From Earliella scabrosa (taxonomy: Eukaryota; Basidiomycota; Agaricomycetes; Polyporales; Polyporaceae), in contig JABYQQ010000016.1 of assembly GCA_022605405.1 (NCBI GenBank), positions 1,116,001 to 1,180,000 of the forward strand: DNA of 64,000 nt, read 5' to 3'. Both the position numbers and the translations under genes were made by a program. The first letter of the stretch is position 1, and every line of letters starts with the position of its first letter. The notes under the pieces are model-generated. The model was given only the letters and a program-made list of their open reading frames with translations, had not been told where the DNA came from and ran no database searches. Below, piece by piece: positions 1-10,633 of the stretch.

Positions 1-721
1 ATCTTCTGACGTGCTGCGACGGAGCCGAACGTATTAATTTCCGATGGATGAACATATCTGGGTCTAGGTTAGAAGACAACCTGAATCGTACCAGACGCGA
101 CATACCTCCAGTCACCAATGATGTTCATCCACTCATGATTTCCCAAGTGTGAGAGTACTGTCCCTCCGACAGCACGAGCTTGGTCGCGGAGCTTATCCAT
201 CCACATATACAGCTTGATGGTGTCATCTCCTCTTGAAGGATGTGAGTAGAAGGAACACTTCTCATGCAATGGATATCAACTCACCGGTCGATGATGTCTC
301 CAGTCTGCACGAAGAAGTCAACCTCCCCAGACCAGTCGCCCTTCTCGTCCACCACGCCCGCCATTTGAAGTACCTCTAGAGCATTCGGCATGTCCCCGTG
401 TAGGTCACCAACCGCGACGATCTTCCTGGTGTACGCTCCCTTGACGTTCTCGGTAGTGTGAAGAACTGGAACATGGTGGTGGTCTTCTTTGATACGGTGC
501 GGGTCCGCAAAGTCTACGGCTTGAAGAGGCTTTTGGTCCGGCCCATCAGAGTGACCATCATCAAAGGCGTGCTGCGCCTTCTCCGCGTCGGGATGGACGG
601 CAAGCGGCCAGGTGAGCGGCAGACTAGCGACGAGATCGAACACTGGAATGAAGGACCGGCAGACCCATAGCACACTGAAGACGGGAACAAGAACGGCGAG
701 AATGGAGAGAATTCGAGGCAT
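1..721 (-). CDS. Shewanella-like protein phosphatase (calcineurin-type metallophosphoesterase), 5' part
   Basis: Partial: the gene runs off the left edge. Exons 721-285, 231-106 and 57-<1, with GT-AG introns of 53 and 48 nt. I chose the ATG at 721 because it opens on a hydrophobic stretch (residues about 4-24) that looks like a signal anchor, so the enzyme is probably in the secretory pathway or membrane-bound. Metal-binding motifs appear in order: GDLHGD (105-110), GDIIDRGDD (from 141) and GNHEWMN (from 176), followed by GDWRYV across the second junction. The first three are the PPP-superfamily metal and phosphate ligands. The GNHE-MN-GD-RYV combination is typical of the bacterial-like Shewanella-like phosphatases rather than of PP1 or PP2A. 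The expected reaction is Ser/Thr (or Tyr) phosphoprotein dephosphorylation; the substrate is unknown. The C-terminal third lies outside the window. Confidence 0.85.
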
Positions 722-990
722 TATGGAGACTATATGGGCTGCATGCGTGGAAGCAGTTGTGTCGCCGAACTCGCAGTGGTGGTCTCTGCGAAACGTCGAA
801 CAACGACCGATCGAGCGACACGACACGACCGAGATTGAGTTTCAAGCGGCACAGATCCGTGTCCTCAAAAGGCAAGTCAGTGCTTACGTAGGCACAAGGC
901 GCGCTACCGCTAGAGCGCCAGTTCATCATTCTCTCCTGCCAGTTGAGCAGTCCGAGTTTCGTCCTCTCTCACGAGCTCGGCCGCTCCAGC

Positions 991-1884
991 ATGTTCTTCA
1001 TCGTACGTCCTACTGTCATTACACAGCTATAGCACTTCTTACATGCTCTTTTTTGCTCGAAACACAGAAAGAACTATCACATACAATTCACCTGCACCCG
1101 TCCTACTTCGGGCCGCGGATGCTCAACTTCCTCGAGTCAAAGCTATACTCGGATGTTGAAGGCACATGTTCCGGCGAATTCGGTTACATCATTGCGGTTG
1201 TGTCAATATTGGACATTGGCAAGGGGCTCGTCATGCCAGGAAGTGGACAGGCGGAGTTCGTGACGCGCTACCGCGCGATCGTGTTCAAGCCGTTCAAGGG
1301 CCAGGTCATGGATGGTGTCGTGAACAACGTGAACAAGGTGCGTGCGTGCTGCCTGCTCGGAGCTAGGACGGACTGTGGACGTGTTAAGCGGGCGGTGGGG
1401 CGGGTAGATGGGCTTCTTTGCGGACGTCGGGCCTCTGCAGGTGTTTGTGTCGCACCAGGTGAGTCCGCGTTTGCTACTTCAACATAATTCTGAGTGCATT
1501 TCCCGCCGAGCTGGAACGTGTATTCACGCATCCGACCACAGCTCATCCACCCAGAACTCAAGTTTGATCCCAACTCAAATCCGCCGTCGTTTGCTTCCGA
1601 AGATCAGGTTGGTGTCCTCGTACTACGTCCTATGTCTCTCTTCTACGACATTTGCGGCGCGCCTGCAGATCATCGAGAAGAACACCCGAGTACGCCTAAA
1701 GATTGTCGGAACGCGCGTAGACGCGACGGAAATTGTGCGTCTTCTTTTTCCCTCCCATGGTATGGCAATGACGAGCCAAACTCTAACATCCTGACGTTCC
1801 TTACCTCCGGCGCTGCTATGTGATTGCCTCTACCAGTTTGCCATCGGTACCATCAAGGAAGACCACCTGGGCGTTATAGACTAA
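991..1884 (+). CDS. RPB7: RNA polymerase II subunit RPB7
   Basis: Six exons: 991-1002, 1068-1337, 1408-1458, 1542-1607, 1669-1734 and 1837-1884, giving 170 residues (yeast Rpb7 has 171). The protein opens MFFIKELSHTIHLHP and carries the family landmarks HPSYFGPRM, PFKGEV-like PFKGQVMDGVV, MGFFADVGPLQVFVS and the C-terminal FAIGTIKEDHLGVID. The N-terminal half is the RNP-like tip domain and the C-terminal half the S1/OB domain. With RPB4, Rpb7 forms the polymerase II stalk that binds nascent RNA and helps initiation and mRNA export and decay. The first coding exon is only 12 nt; the join ATC|AAA restores the conserved I-K. The next gene downstream on the same strand is unrelated. Confidence 0.96.
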
Positions 1885-2460
1885 GCCCGTTGTACGCTTT
1901 CAGCACCTCACTCGTATGGTGGATGCGGCAGGAGGTTATGTCCCATCAGCATGTCGCAGGACATCGGGATACCAGGATGTCAAACAGCCAGAGACTCGGA
2001 GACAGGGAGTTTCGAATGGAGCATGGATCCTGGGGCACCGAGTAGATTACTTACTGCGACCACGAATGGCATGGATGCGAACTATGATATTGCCGTGGAT
2101 GCCCCTTCACCCCAGCTAATAATATTGTTTCCACATGCGTTTCCAACCCAGACACAACTTGGAGCGTACGCGGGTGAAATCCTTCTTCCAGTCCTCCAGA
2201 AGTTTCACAGATCCCTGTCCCCAGAAGGCAAGTCGGCAATTGTTACGTCAGCGACTCCTAGTCGCTGGAGCGCCCGTTACCCCAGACGCGCAGCTGAGGC
2301 CAAGGTGAGAATGCACCCGCTCAAAACCACAACGACCGCTACGCAGGCCGTCAGCTGCCTTCCCTTCTTTCTCCCACTCGCTCTTCCCCTCCGGATGCCT
2401 GCCTGCTGAACCTCCTCTTGACCACGCTCGCGGTCCAGCAAGCATCCCCCGCTCTGCGCC
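1885..2460. other. Intergenic, RPB7 to aspartic protease
   Basis: No coding region that I can support. It holds the RPB7 3' flank and the upstream region of the protease gene. The last 60 bases before 2461 are rich in C and T, as is common near fungal transcription starts. Confidence 0.5.
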
Positions 2461-5364
2461 ATGCTGCCCATCTTCCTTGCTCTCTCCGTCCTTGCCCTCT
2501 TCGACGGCTCTTATGCCTCCACTTCTGTCCCCCGCTGGAGGCCGGACCTACGCAGAAAGGACATCACTCTTGCTAAGGACGTTGGGCTGCGTGCGCGCGA
2601 CGTCGCCGATGGCAACGACGCCGACAGCAATGGCTCTGACATGCCCATGCCACCATTGACCAATTCGACTATTGTTCCGGTAGCGTTCGCCTCGGACAAG
2701 CAGTGAGTGCCCGCTCTTCACATCGGCCACCTCGGTGGGCGCGGCGCTGGCAGAGCGGACCTAATGCGCATGGAGCAGGTCGTACTATGTGTTGTCAAGC
2801 GTTGGGGACGTCAGCCTACGTCTGGCCTTGGACACTGCATCTGCAGACCTTTGGGTCGTGTCCTCGGACTGCAGGTCCAGCGCGTGCGACCTCCCCAAAT
2901 ATCCGCTCTCCTTTGAGAGCTCTACATTCGTTTCCATCGACTCAAACGCGACCGAGTTTGGGATTAGCTTCGCAGACGGCACAGGTGCGCCCTATGGAGT
3001 TATGCATCGCTCCAAACGTCTCATCATCTTCGTCTCCTCTTACCACACGCGTGACGTCTTCCTCGACGAACTCATTCTGTCTCCCTCATTCTCACGCGTC
3101 GCGCCGTTCATCGCTCCGTTGCATCGCCGTCTACGCACCGTGGACTTCGTTCCCTTCGGTCCATCTTCCTTCATTCCCGCAGGCGTGCAAGGGTTCGCTG
3201 CACGAGAGTCCATCTCCATTGGCAACATCACTGTACCAGATCAGGCCTTTGGTGAGTGCGTGTAGTCTCGGCTTTCGGTCCAATCCACATCTCCGCAGCC
3301 TGCGCGCAGACCAGTATAGTGCTATCGAGCTATATTTGGTAGTCTTGGCTGCCCTTGTCTTTTGGCGGGTTGAAAAGCCCTGTTACTTCGCATATAGTAT
3401 CGTTTCGAACTACCCTACCGGCGAAGTCTTGCCTTGCGGGAAGTTATTGCCGCAGCATGATGGGGTAGCTCTGACGAGCTGTGTCTTGGGCGGCGCACTG
3501 CCCACATGTGTGGCTCAGTCAGTGCATATGGACTCCTCCGTTCGCTGAGATCATGTTGTCTTGACGATTTTGGATTAGAGTCTAATGCTGTTTAATTTGC
3601 CTCTGTGTAGGTCTGGTTCAAGACTCCAACGTAACTTTCACCGATCAAGTCAGCGGTATCCTCGGTCTGGGTTTTCCTAGGCTGTCCGCTATCTCAAACA
3701 CGGTAGTTAACGGTACGTTCATGACGCATGCTGGAGTGGCCAATGATTCACGGGACTACAACATTACAGCAACCCCGTTCTTCGCGACGTTGTCGCAAAA
3801 TGGATCGCTCGACTATCCTCTGTTTGGCCTCAGTCTGACACGGGATTCGGGCGGTAGTTTGACTTTCGGTGGCATCGACGGCTCCGTTGTGTTTAACAGG
3901 AGTCTGATTGAGTGGAACGAAGTTGTCCCTTTCGCCCCGTTCATCGACTCACAGAGCAATACGTCAAGCTATCTCCAGTGGGCGGTCGTCCTTGATGGGA
4001 TCTCGGTAAGGTGGTTCTGTCTGTTCGGAGCTGAGCCGGTTCCGGACGAGATATTGGACCCACAACTCACGTCATCGCCTCATGAACATAGGTCAACGGG
4101 ACTGCGTTAACTCCGGAACCCACGTACCCGGAGCAGACCATGGAGTCTTCATTAGCCCTGATCGACGCGTACGTGTACTCCACTTCTGCAGGAGGTTAAT
4201 TGTCTCCGTGCAAGGAAACGATGATTGACGCATATGCTCCGTAAACCTGCGTCTGTGCCTGACAGAGGAACCGCCGGGATCTTTGGCCCATACCAGGATG
4301 TGAGTTGCGTTTTATGGGCGTCTGACGCGCCACTATTGGGCTGACACGAGGTTCGCGCAGGTTGCGCGGATGTTCTCGATGATCACCAGTGCACGCCTCG
4401 TGGATGCAGGTGGGGATCAGTCGCCACCAATCGCCTTTTGAAGTGGCGTAATGACACACTTGGTTTGGCAGAGACGGGACAGTATGTTGTGCCTTGCGAT
4501 ACCGAGGACACGATGGCGTTCAACTTTGGGTACGTAACGAGCACTAATGCATCGCATTATACCAGAGCTGATCCCTGATGGCACAGCGGACGGGACTTCA
4601 TCATGCATCCGACCGATTATATTATCGGTCCTGCGTCCGGTAACCCCAATCTCTGTCTTGCTTGGCCGAGAGCGTCCCCTCCTAGCTCAGATGGAATCGA
4701 CTGGCAACTAGGTACGTCTGTTGTCGACACTTTCAGGGCAGTAGCTCATGTTAATTCTCCCCACAGGGCATCCGTTCCTGCGGACCGTCTACTCAATCTT
4801 CAGGTGAGACCTCCTTCCGTCCCCGCTGCCGAGCTTCCACTCACGCAGTCCCACAGCTTCGGCATTAACTCCAAGGAGCCACCCATGATCGGTCTCTATC
4901 CTCTATCTAACGACACGCTCCTGATCGAGACCCCCGAATCCATATCCTCCTTCCTCGCCTCCATCTCAGCGACGATCGACACGACACTCCCGAACGTCCT
5001 GATCCCAACTCCCACGCTTGAGACGCCCGCTTATATCTTCAACGCCTCCATCACGGCCACGCCAGGCAGGGTGTTCAAGTCCGGAATGGCGACGAGCACA
5101 TACTCGGCGCTGCTCCGCTCGCGCAGCCGGAACGTGACTGCGATCCCGACGCTCACCCCATCGCCCACGGTCGCTACGCTCATCCTCACGGACACGAGCG
5201 GGCACACGGTCACTACGACCTCGACTGCGTCCCAACGGTCAATCACGCTTGGGGTACCCCAGGGATGGCAAGGCAACGGCGCACTGTCACGTCTCTCCAT
5301 GAGCCCGGATGTGAAGAGGGTCCTCTGCATGATGCTGGGCATACTCGCATGCGCGCTGCTATAG
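2461..5364 (+). CDS. Secreted, probably GPI-anchored aspartic protease (pepsin family A1)
   Basis: Twelve exons: 2461-2702, 2779-2984, 3183-3251, 3611-3712, 3770-4005, 4092-4168, 4266-4299, 4361-4409, 4472-4529, 4587-4711, 4767-4803, 4857-5364; 580 residues. An N-terminal signal peptide (hydrophobic residues 1-19) precedes a propeptide. The first active-site loop reads LDTASADLWV and the second LIDAGTAGIFGP. Both catalytic Asp residues are present, but the usual DTG is DTA in the first and DAG in the second. Other A1 landmarks are GILGLGFPRLS, TPFFATLSQNG and YSIFSFGINSKEPPMIGLYPL. The tail is rich in Ser and Thr and ends in a short hydrophobic stretch (MMLGILACALL), as in GPI-anchored yapsin-type proteases. 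It probably cleaves proteins at the cell surface. The 359-nt intron 3252-3610 is unusually long for this window. Confidence 0.9.
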
Positions 5365-5913
5365 GCATCCTACGGCCTGCTGAGGCATTTATCCTCTCCG
5401 GCCTCCGCCCTTCCCCTCACCACCACGAACTTTTACAACACACGTACCGCAATCCGCACCCGCACACGCCCCTCGCTTCTATTCTTATATCACTGTACAT
5501 GGACTTTGATCGTTTGACCCTTTGCTGTCCTTGCACATACTCGTATACTCTTCTACTCGCGCACATCCGTGCCGCTTCTCCCTTCGAGTTCCTGTTTATA
5601 CTTTCGATATTCGCGTCCTCGTTCCCGCAGAGACTTTCACAGCACCTGTGCGACTAGTTTTTCTGACTTTCGTAGATAGTAGTAGCCATAGCCATAGCCT
5701 TACGCTGTCGCCTCGCGCGCCCGGAGTGAACGCTGAATGCACCTGTACGATGCGCAGACCAAGACCAGGTCGTGGAAACGGAAATCCGCGGTACGACGCT
5801 ATCGATCAGAGCCTCCCAGAACCGTACAAGACGTACATATTAATCGTAGTAAGCTTCCCAATCATCCCTCAGAGCTTCGACGGCTCGACCGTGGTAGCGG
5901 CACCTCCGTGCAG
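5365..5913. other. Convergent intergenic region
   Basis: Lies between the 3' ends of the protease (plus) and glutathione peroxidase (minus). I see no gene. It must hold both transcript ends. Confidence 0.5.
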
Positions 5914-6686
5914 TCAGAGGAGCTTCGCGATCTCGGCGTCGATCGCCTGGGGCGTGGTGGTGGATGCCCAGCGGTGGACGACATTGCCTTCCTTGTCGAT
6001 GAGGAACTTCTCGAAGTTCCACTAAAAGAGGGATGATGGGGTCAGTAAGTGGTCAGGAAGCGGAGAGACGAGCAAGGGCGTAGTGTGATTGCACGAGAGT
6101 GGATGGAGCGAGCGGGGAAGAGGAGGGGAATGAAAAAGGGAGACTGAAGCTCACCTTGATGCGGGTAAGGCCGAGGATACCGGCCTTCTGGCTCTTGAGC
6201 CACTTGTAGACCTCGTTCGTGTTGTCGCCGTTGACGTCCGACTTGGCCATGAGGGGGAAGGTCACGCCGTGGTTAAGCTGGCAGAACTCGGCGATCTTCT
6301 CGTCGTTTTCAGGCTCCTGGCCGGCGAACTGGAGAGAGTCGAGACAGGGAGGTGAGCGCCATGAGCGCGAGGGAGAGAGGGGAGGACGGGGATGAGCGAC
6401 GCACCTGGTTGCATGGGAAGCCGAGGATGACGAATCCCTGGTCCTTGTACTTCTGGTAGAGCTCCTCGAGACCCTTGTATTGGGGGGTGAAGCCGCTGCA
6501 CATATCGTACGGAAGGGAAGACGCGCGCGCGCGATGAGATTGATGTCATAGCACGGATAGAACAACCGAGCCCGCGTACCATTTCGACGCGGTGTTCACG
6601 ATGAGGACGACCTTGCCCTTGAGCTGCTCGAAGTCATAGGTCTTGTTTCCGGGGAGAGTCGCCTTGAGGGAGTAGAACGTGGACAT
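5914..6686 (-). CDS. gpx: Glutathione peroxidase (thioredoxin-dependent type)
   Basis: Exons 6686-6580, 6495-6405, 6328-6155 and 6021-5914; 159 residues, the usual length for a fungal glutathione peroxidase. Motifs in order: [19 protein letters not shown] with the peroxidatic Cys at about 37, GFPCNQFAGQEP with the resolving-type Cys and the catalytic Gln, and [12 protein letters not shown], which contains the catalytic Trp and Asn. It reduces hydrogen peroxide and lipid hydroperoxides. In fungi this Cys-type enzyme normally takes electrons from thioredoxin, and the yeast homologue Hyr1/Gpx3 also senses peroxide for Yap1. The conventional start is the ATG at 6686. The frame stays open upstream to another ATG at 6920, and the added 78 residues lack Asp and Glu and are rich in Arg and Ser, so a mitochondrial long form is possible. 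Confidence 0.94.
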
Positions 6687-8676
6687 GGCTGCTGCGGTGT
6701 TTGAGAGGGCGCGGCGGGGCACAGAGATGGGTGCAGGAGACAGAGGAGAGGAGGAGAAGCCTAGGCTTATGGCGCGGTGGGAGAGCGTGAGAGAGCGTGT
6801 GAGGGGGAAGGCAAGTCGGCGAGAGAGCGAGAGGATGGGCTTATGTAGGACCCTGGCTAAGAAGATTTGCTGATTTGGACGAGACCATATGCATGCTGCT
6901 GACAGCGACGGTGTTCGCATCTCATGTCGCCACCGAAAGTCCTCGACGCAATCCTCTGGCCCGACCGGCGCCCGGTTGGTCAACGCACTCTGCCGGATCG
7001 TCTCCCCCACGCTTGCAAGCTCCGGAGCTCACAATCACGTGTTTCCATTATGTGAGCCGTCTCAGGTACGGTACAGCTAGTCTAAATGGGCATAGCTATC
7101 TGAAACTTTGTTAGTAAAAAGTCGACAAGGTACAAGCAGTAACACAAGGACAGAAATTGACCTCGGTCGGGGGCATTCAACCGTCTATGCACCGTAACTA
7201 CGCCGCAGTGACTGGGTTACTCATTGAGTATCCGCGTAACAGCACCAATGGGGCAGCACGTGCACCGAGCAGAGCCTCTTGCGCATTCTCCGTAAGCCGC
7301 GACGAACCCGGGTATCTGGCGTGCACGCGGAACTGTGTTGTTGGTTCATGATTGGTCAACGAGTCGACCGGGGATAACTGTGGACATCCCCGGGACAGAG
7401 CAATATGTATAAGTATTGGGAGCAACAGGTCTAGAGGGGACCGCTGAACAGCATCAGTGTCTGTACCAGTATTGAGGAGTCTGGGTCCTGGTCTGGGAGG
7501 AGTCGACGGGAAGTGGGGCCGGCACCATGGCATGCCCGACAGTGATGATATCCAGGTGCCGCAGGACTCGGAGACGGGGGACAACCTGAGGATAACATGA
7601 CTTCAATGTTCAACTCGCACAACATGATCGTCCGCAACTCTCGTGTGGACCGACGCCCCTTGGTCCGAACCTTACAGACGTGTGAATTTGTGACACGCCT
7701 GTTGGCCATACAGGTGGGTGCAGGCATTCATGCTAATGCTCTACTACCTGGTGGGTACCAAGTCTAATAGAGGAAGACCGTAGTCAGTATATGCAAGCCG
7801 TCGGCGAGCAGCACGCCCCGTTGAACAAAAACGCGCCTGCAGCCTCTTTGACGCGACGATCCAATGGCGAGGAGTTTCCTTTCCCGATCTGCACGGACTT
7901 TCTACTCTGTCCCATTGTCGCGTGGTCGTGTCGATCTTCCTTCCGTCGCTCGACTCGAGCTGGGAACAGGATATGTATAGCAGGATGTATCTGCATTCGC
8001 CATTGCCCATTACCCAATGCCGACAGAGTGGTCATCGCCTGAGCCACAGCCCTGCCCCTGCATCAAAATCAAAATCAGACCTGGTCGTGTGCGTGGTCGT
8101 GAGCCACTTGAAGTCGACGAACCTTTAGAGTTCCGTTGGCATGCGCACCGAGCTCGAGCCTCGAGAAACGGGTCCGGCAACCTTGTCTGAGCGCCATCCC
8201 GTTCCTGATTCGCGCAAACAAAAGGACCTTCAGCAGCCCGGTACTTAGCCTCCACTCGCGGCCAAAGCTCGCGCACAAGAGCCACCGCCGCGTCGGGGAG
8301 GCTGCGAAAGGCCCGTGAACAGACTCTGAGTCCTGAAAGGGTGCGACCATCGTTGCCATGCGCACGCCCCATTCGCGTGCACCCGCTTTGACAGTGGTTC
8401 ACTCGGCAGCCGCGTCCGCTTTGACCAGTGGCACACCACGATGCGAGGTGCATTCCTCGAGCACGGTCACGTGCGCGCGCCGGCAACTAAAAGTCAAAGC
8501 TGGGCGCTCCTCGCTCGCGGTCAAAGCCACACGCGCGTACCGAGTATAAAGGCCACCTACCCGTCCCTCCTGCATTCCTCATACCACAACCGCGACCATC
8601 TCTGCAGCTCTCCGCGCCCAATCCTCCACCACGCATCCTCTCCATCTACACACACACCACACGACGCTCGAACGCA
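6687..8676. other. Long divergent intergenic region
   Basis: About 2 kb between the start of glutathione peroxidase and the unrecognised gene at 8677. It contains many short open frames but none with a domain, splice pattern or composition that I can defend. A TATA-like site lies near its right end (8545). Bases 6687-6920 may be coding if the long peroxidase form exists. Confidence 0.45.
8545..8550 (+). promoter_or_regulatory. TATA box of the 8677 gene
   Basis: TATAAA in the context CGAGTATAAAGGCC, 127 bases before the ATG at 8677. It is followed by a C/T-rich leader, which is the usual arrangement for a strongly transcribed fungal gene. It is a sequence match only. Confidence 0.5.
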
Positions 8677-9879
8677 ATGGCCGCCGCACTGCACGCGAAG
8701 ATCATGGCTGAGGGGTACACCCCTGGCATGCTCCGCGCTGCGTTCAAGGGCCAGATGCAGACCGCGTCCGTGCCCGTGTTCGTGGATCATCTGCGCCCGA
8801 GGACGGTGGTTCCCCAGCGGTTCGTGGCGCCGCGTCCCGAGCGAGGCCCCGAGAGCTTCGCGAAGATCTTGCACTGGAGGGAGGAGGAGGGTGGCTCGCC
8901 ACACGCGATCGGGAGTGCGAACGGATATCGGGAGCACGAGGTGAGCAAAGTCTCTGTGGCGCGGGCGATAGCAGGTGCTGATGCCTCGCAGTACACCTGC
9001 TCTGGCGGTATCCTCGTCTCGCGCGTCCTAACCAAGTGCTGGGAGATGGCGCGAGCCATCAAGGACGATGTCCACCAGAGGACAATGAACGACCCCGGCT
9101 TCGAGGCCCCTCAGTGGCCTTCGGAGACCGAGCTGGTCTTCAACCCGCCCCAGTGGGGCAGCAACACCACCTTCGACCCCTTCTGCGACGAGGAGGTCGT
9201 ATACCCTCACCATCGAGTCGCGCCACAGCCAACCACCGGCTGTGGCCTGAGCTCTCGAACGACGGTGGGCCACATCCAAGACTCCGGCCCAACCTCTGCC
9301 ACCTACCCTGGCTTCTTCGTCGGACGCGATGGCTCTCGATGGCCCCTCCCGCCTCCCGAATGCATGCCGTCCTCCACCGCGCCCACTCGCCCGCCCGGTC
9401 TCCCCTCGCCACCGCGAGGCCACCGGGCGCTTCCACCGCGAGTCGCGTCCTCGGACCGGTCCGAGAGCGCGCAAAGCCGCCCGTCCCCTCGCTCCTCCCC
9501 GCTCCTTCCCGACTCCCCGTCGACATCGACGTCGACGCACCTCACCACACCGGAGCAATCACCTGAGTCGGTGCCCGAGCCGGTTCCAAGTGTGGGCGTC
9601 ATCGGGGACGGTCGCCCCAAGCCTACGAAGCCGCACGTCGTGGGCCGCACCGAGGGCGCTGCTTCACCCGTCGGTGGGTGGACGAACGCCCTGCGCATCG
9701 ACCTCGGGTCGCGAAGACCGCAGCGCGAGGATTCGAGGGCAAGCCCGCCGGACATGGGTCCCGGGGGCTTCTTCCAGGGAAGCGATGGGAGCTTGTGGCC
9801 GCTCCCGCCGAGCCTCGAGGAGCTTCTCGCATGTGTCGGACGCGTTCGTCGAGGGCGGAACCCAGTGCCGAAGTGGTAA
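8677..9879 (+). CDS. Unrecognised protein with a duplicated GFF-x-G-x-DGS-x-WPLPP motif
   Basis: The whole interval is one open frame. I prefer to splice out 8941-8991 (GTGAGC...CGCAG, 51 nt, with a CTGAT branch-like site), giving exons 8677-8940 and 8992-9879 and 383 residues. Without splicing the product is 400 residues. The N-terminal 150 residues look ordered (HLRPRTVVPQRFVAPRP, WEMARAIKDDV, NPPQWGSNTTFDPF). The rest is rich in Pro, Ser and Arg and probably disordered. Two near-copies of a 17-18 residue motif occur, PGFFVGRDGSRWPLPPPE (about 9307-9360) and GGFFQGSDGSLWPLPPSLE (about 9763-9819); the second ends close to the C-terminus. No signal peptide, membrane segment or enzyme motif is visible. 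I do not recognise the family. The TATA box and C/T-rich leader argue that it is transcribed. Confidence 0.6.
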   Translation: MAAALHAKIMAEGYTPGMLRAAFKGQMQTASVPVFVDHLRPRTVVPQRFVAPRPERGPESFAKILHWREEEGGSPHAIGSANGYREHEVSKVSVARAIAGADASQYTCSGGILVSRVLTKCWEMARAIKDDVHQRTMNDPGFEAPQWPSETELVFNPPQWGSNTTFDPFCDEEVVYPHHRVAPQPTTGCGLSSRTTVGHIQDSGPTSATYPGFFVGRDGSRWPLPPPECMPSSTAPTRPPGLPSPPRGHRALPPRVASSDRSESAQSRPSPRSSPLLPDSPSTSTSTHLTTPEQSPESVPEPVPSVGVIGDGRPKPTKPHVVGRTEGAASPVGGWTNALRIDLGSRRPQREDSRASPPDMGPGGFFQGSDGSLWPLPPSLEELLACVGRVRRGRNPVPKW

Positions 9880-10633
9880 TTGGGCTGAACGAGTGAAGGA
9901 GTTGCACGACGATAACGCTGGAGAGCCCTTGCGAGCGGAGGAGGAAACGGAGCAATTGACACACTCACCGACACCTTCCATCCATCCCTTCCAGAACGCG
10001 TTGGTCTCGCCCCCCAAAGGCAGACATATCCGGCCTAGAATGACCCTCGTAGCGGTCGCGAAATTCTAGGTCGTTGATGGCCGCGCCGAATGGCGAGGAA
10101 AGAGGAGACCCGACAAGAAGACGGGTTGACGAACCTGACGTATCCAACGGACAGGTTGTACTGCTGTATTTAATGGAATGTATTCCTAGTCTGCTCCGAG
10201 TTTGGAGCAGATGGCGTCTCGTCTTGGGTAGACGTTGTTGTTGTAGACTTGTAGTTCACCCGTGCTCTTGCATTTGTATCGGCACTCCGCGCATGGAGTG
10301 CTTGTCTCCGAGGTTATCTAACATTGACCACGTCTTGACTCGACTCTGATATTGTGTGCCTTCGATCGAAACACGGAAGAGCAGAAGGCTGGGACGAGCA
10401 GAAGGTACATCGCGATGGAGGTGGACGGGAAGACGCGACGTTGGTACGACTCTGAGTTGCCGACGGGTGACGTCGCCCGGCCCGGCTACATACGCGTAGA
10501 CGCCCCAAACTTTCCAGGCGATCGTCTGAGTTTCTGTCCTCGTCCTTCTCTTCACCGTCTTCGTTGTCCCCAAGGTCGGCTCACCAGCTTCTTGTGCCCG
10601 CTCGTACTCACCTTGAATGCACCAGCAGCAACG
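9880..10633. other. Intergenic region
   Basis: Between the 8677 gene and MRX10, both on the plus strand. No coding region or RNA gene that I can support. Confidence 0.5.
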
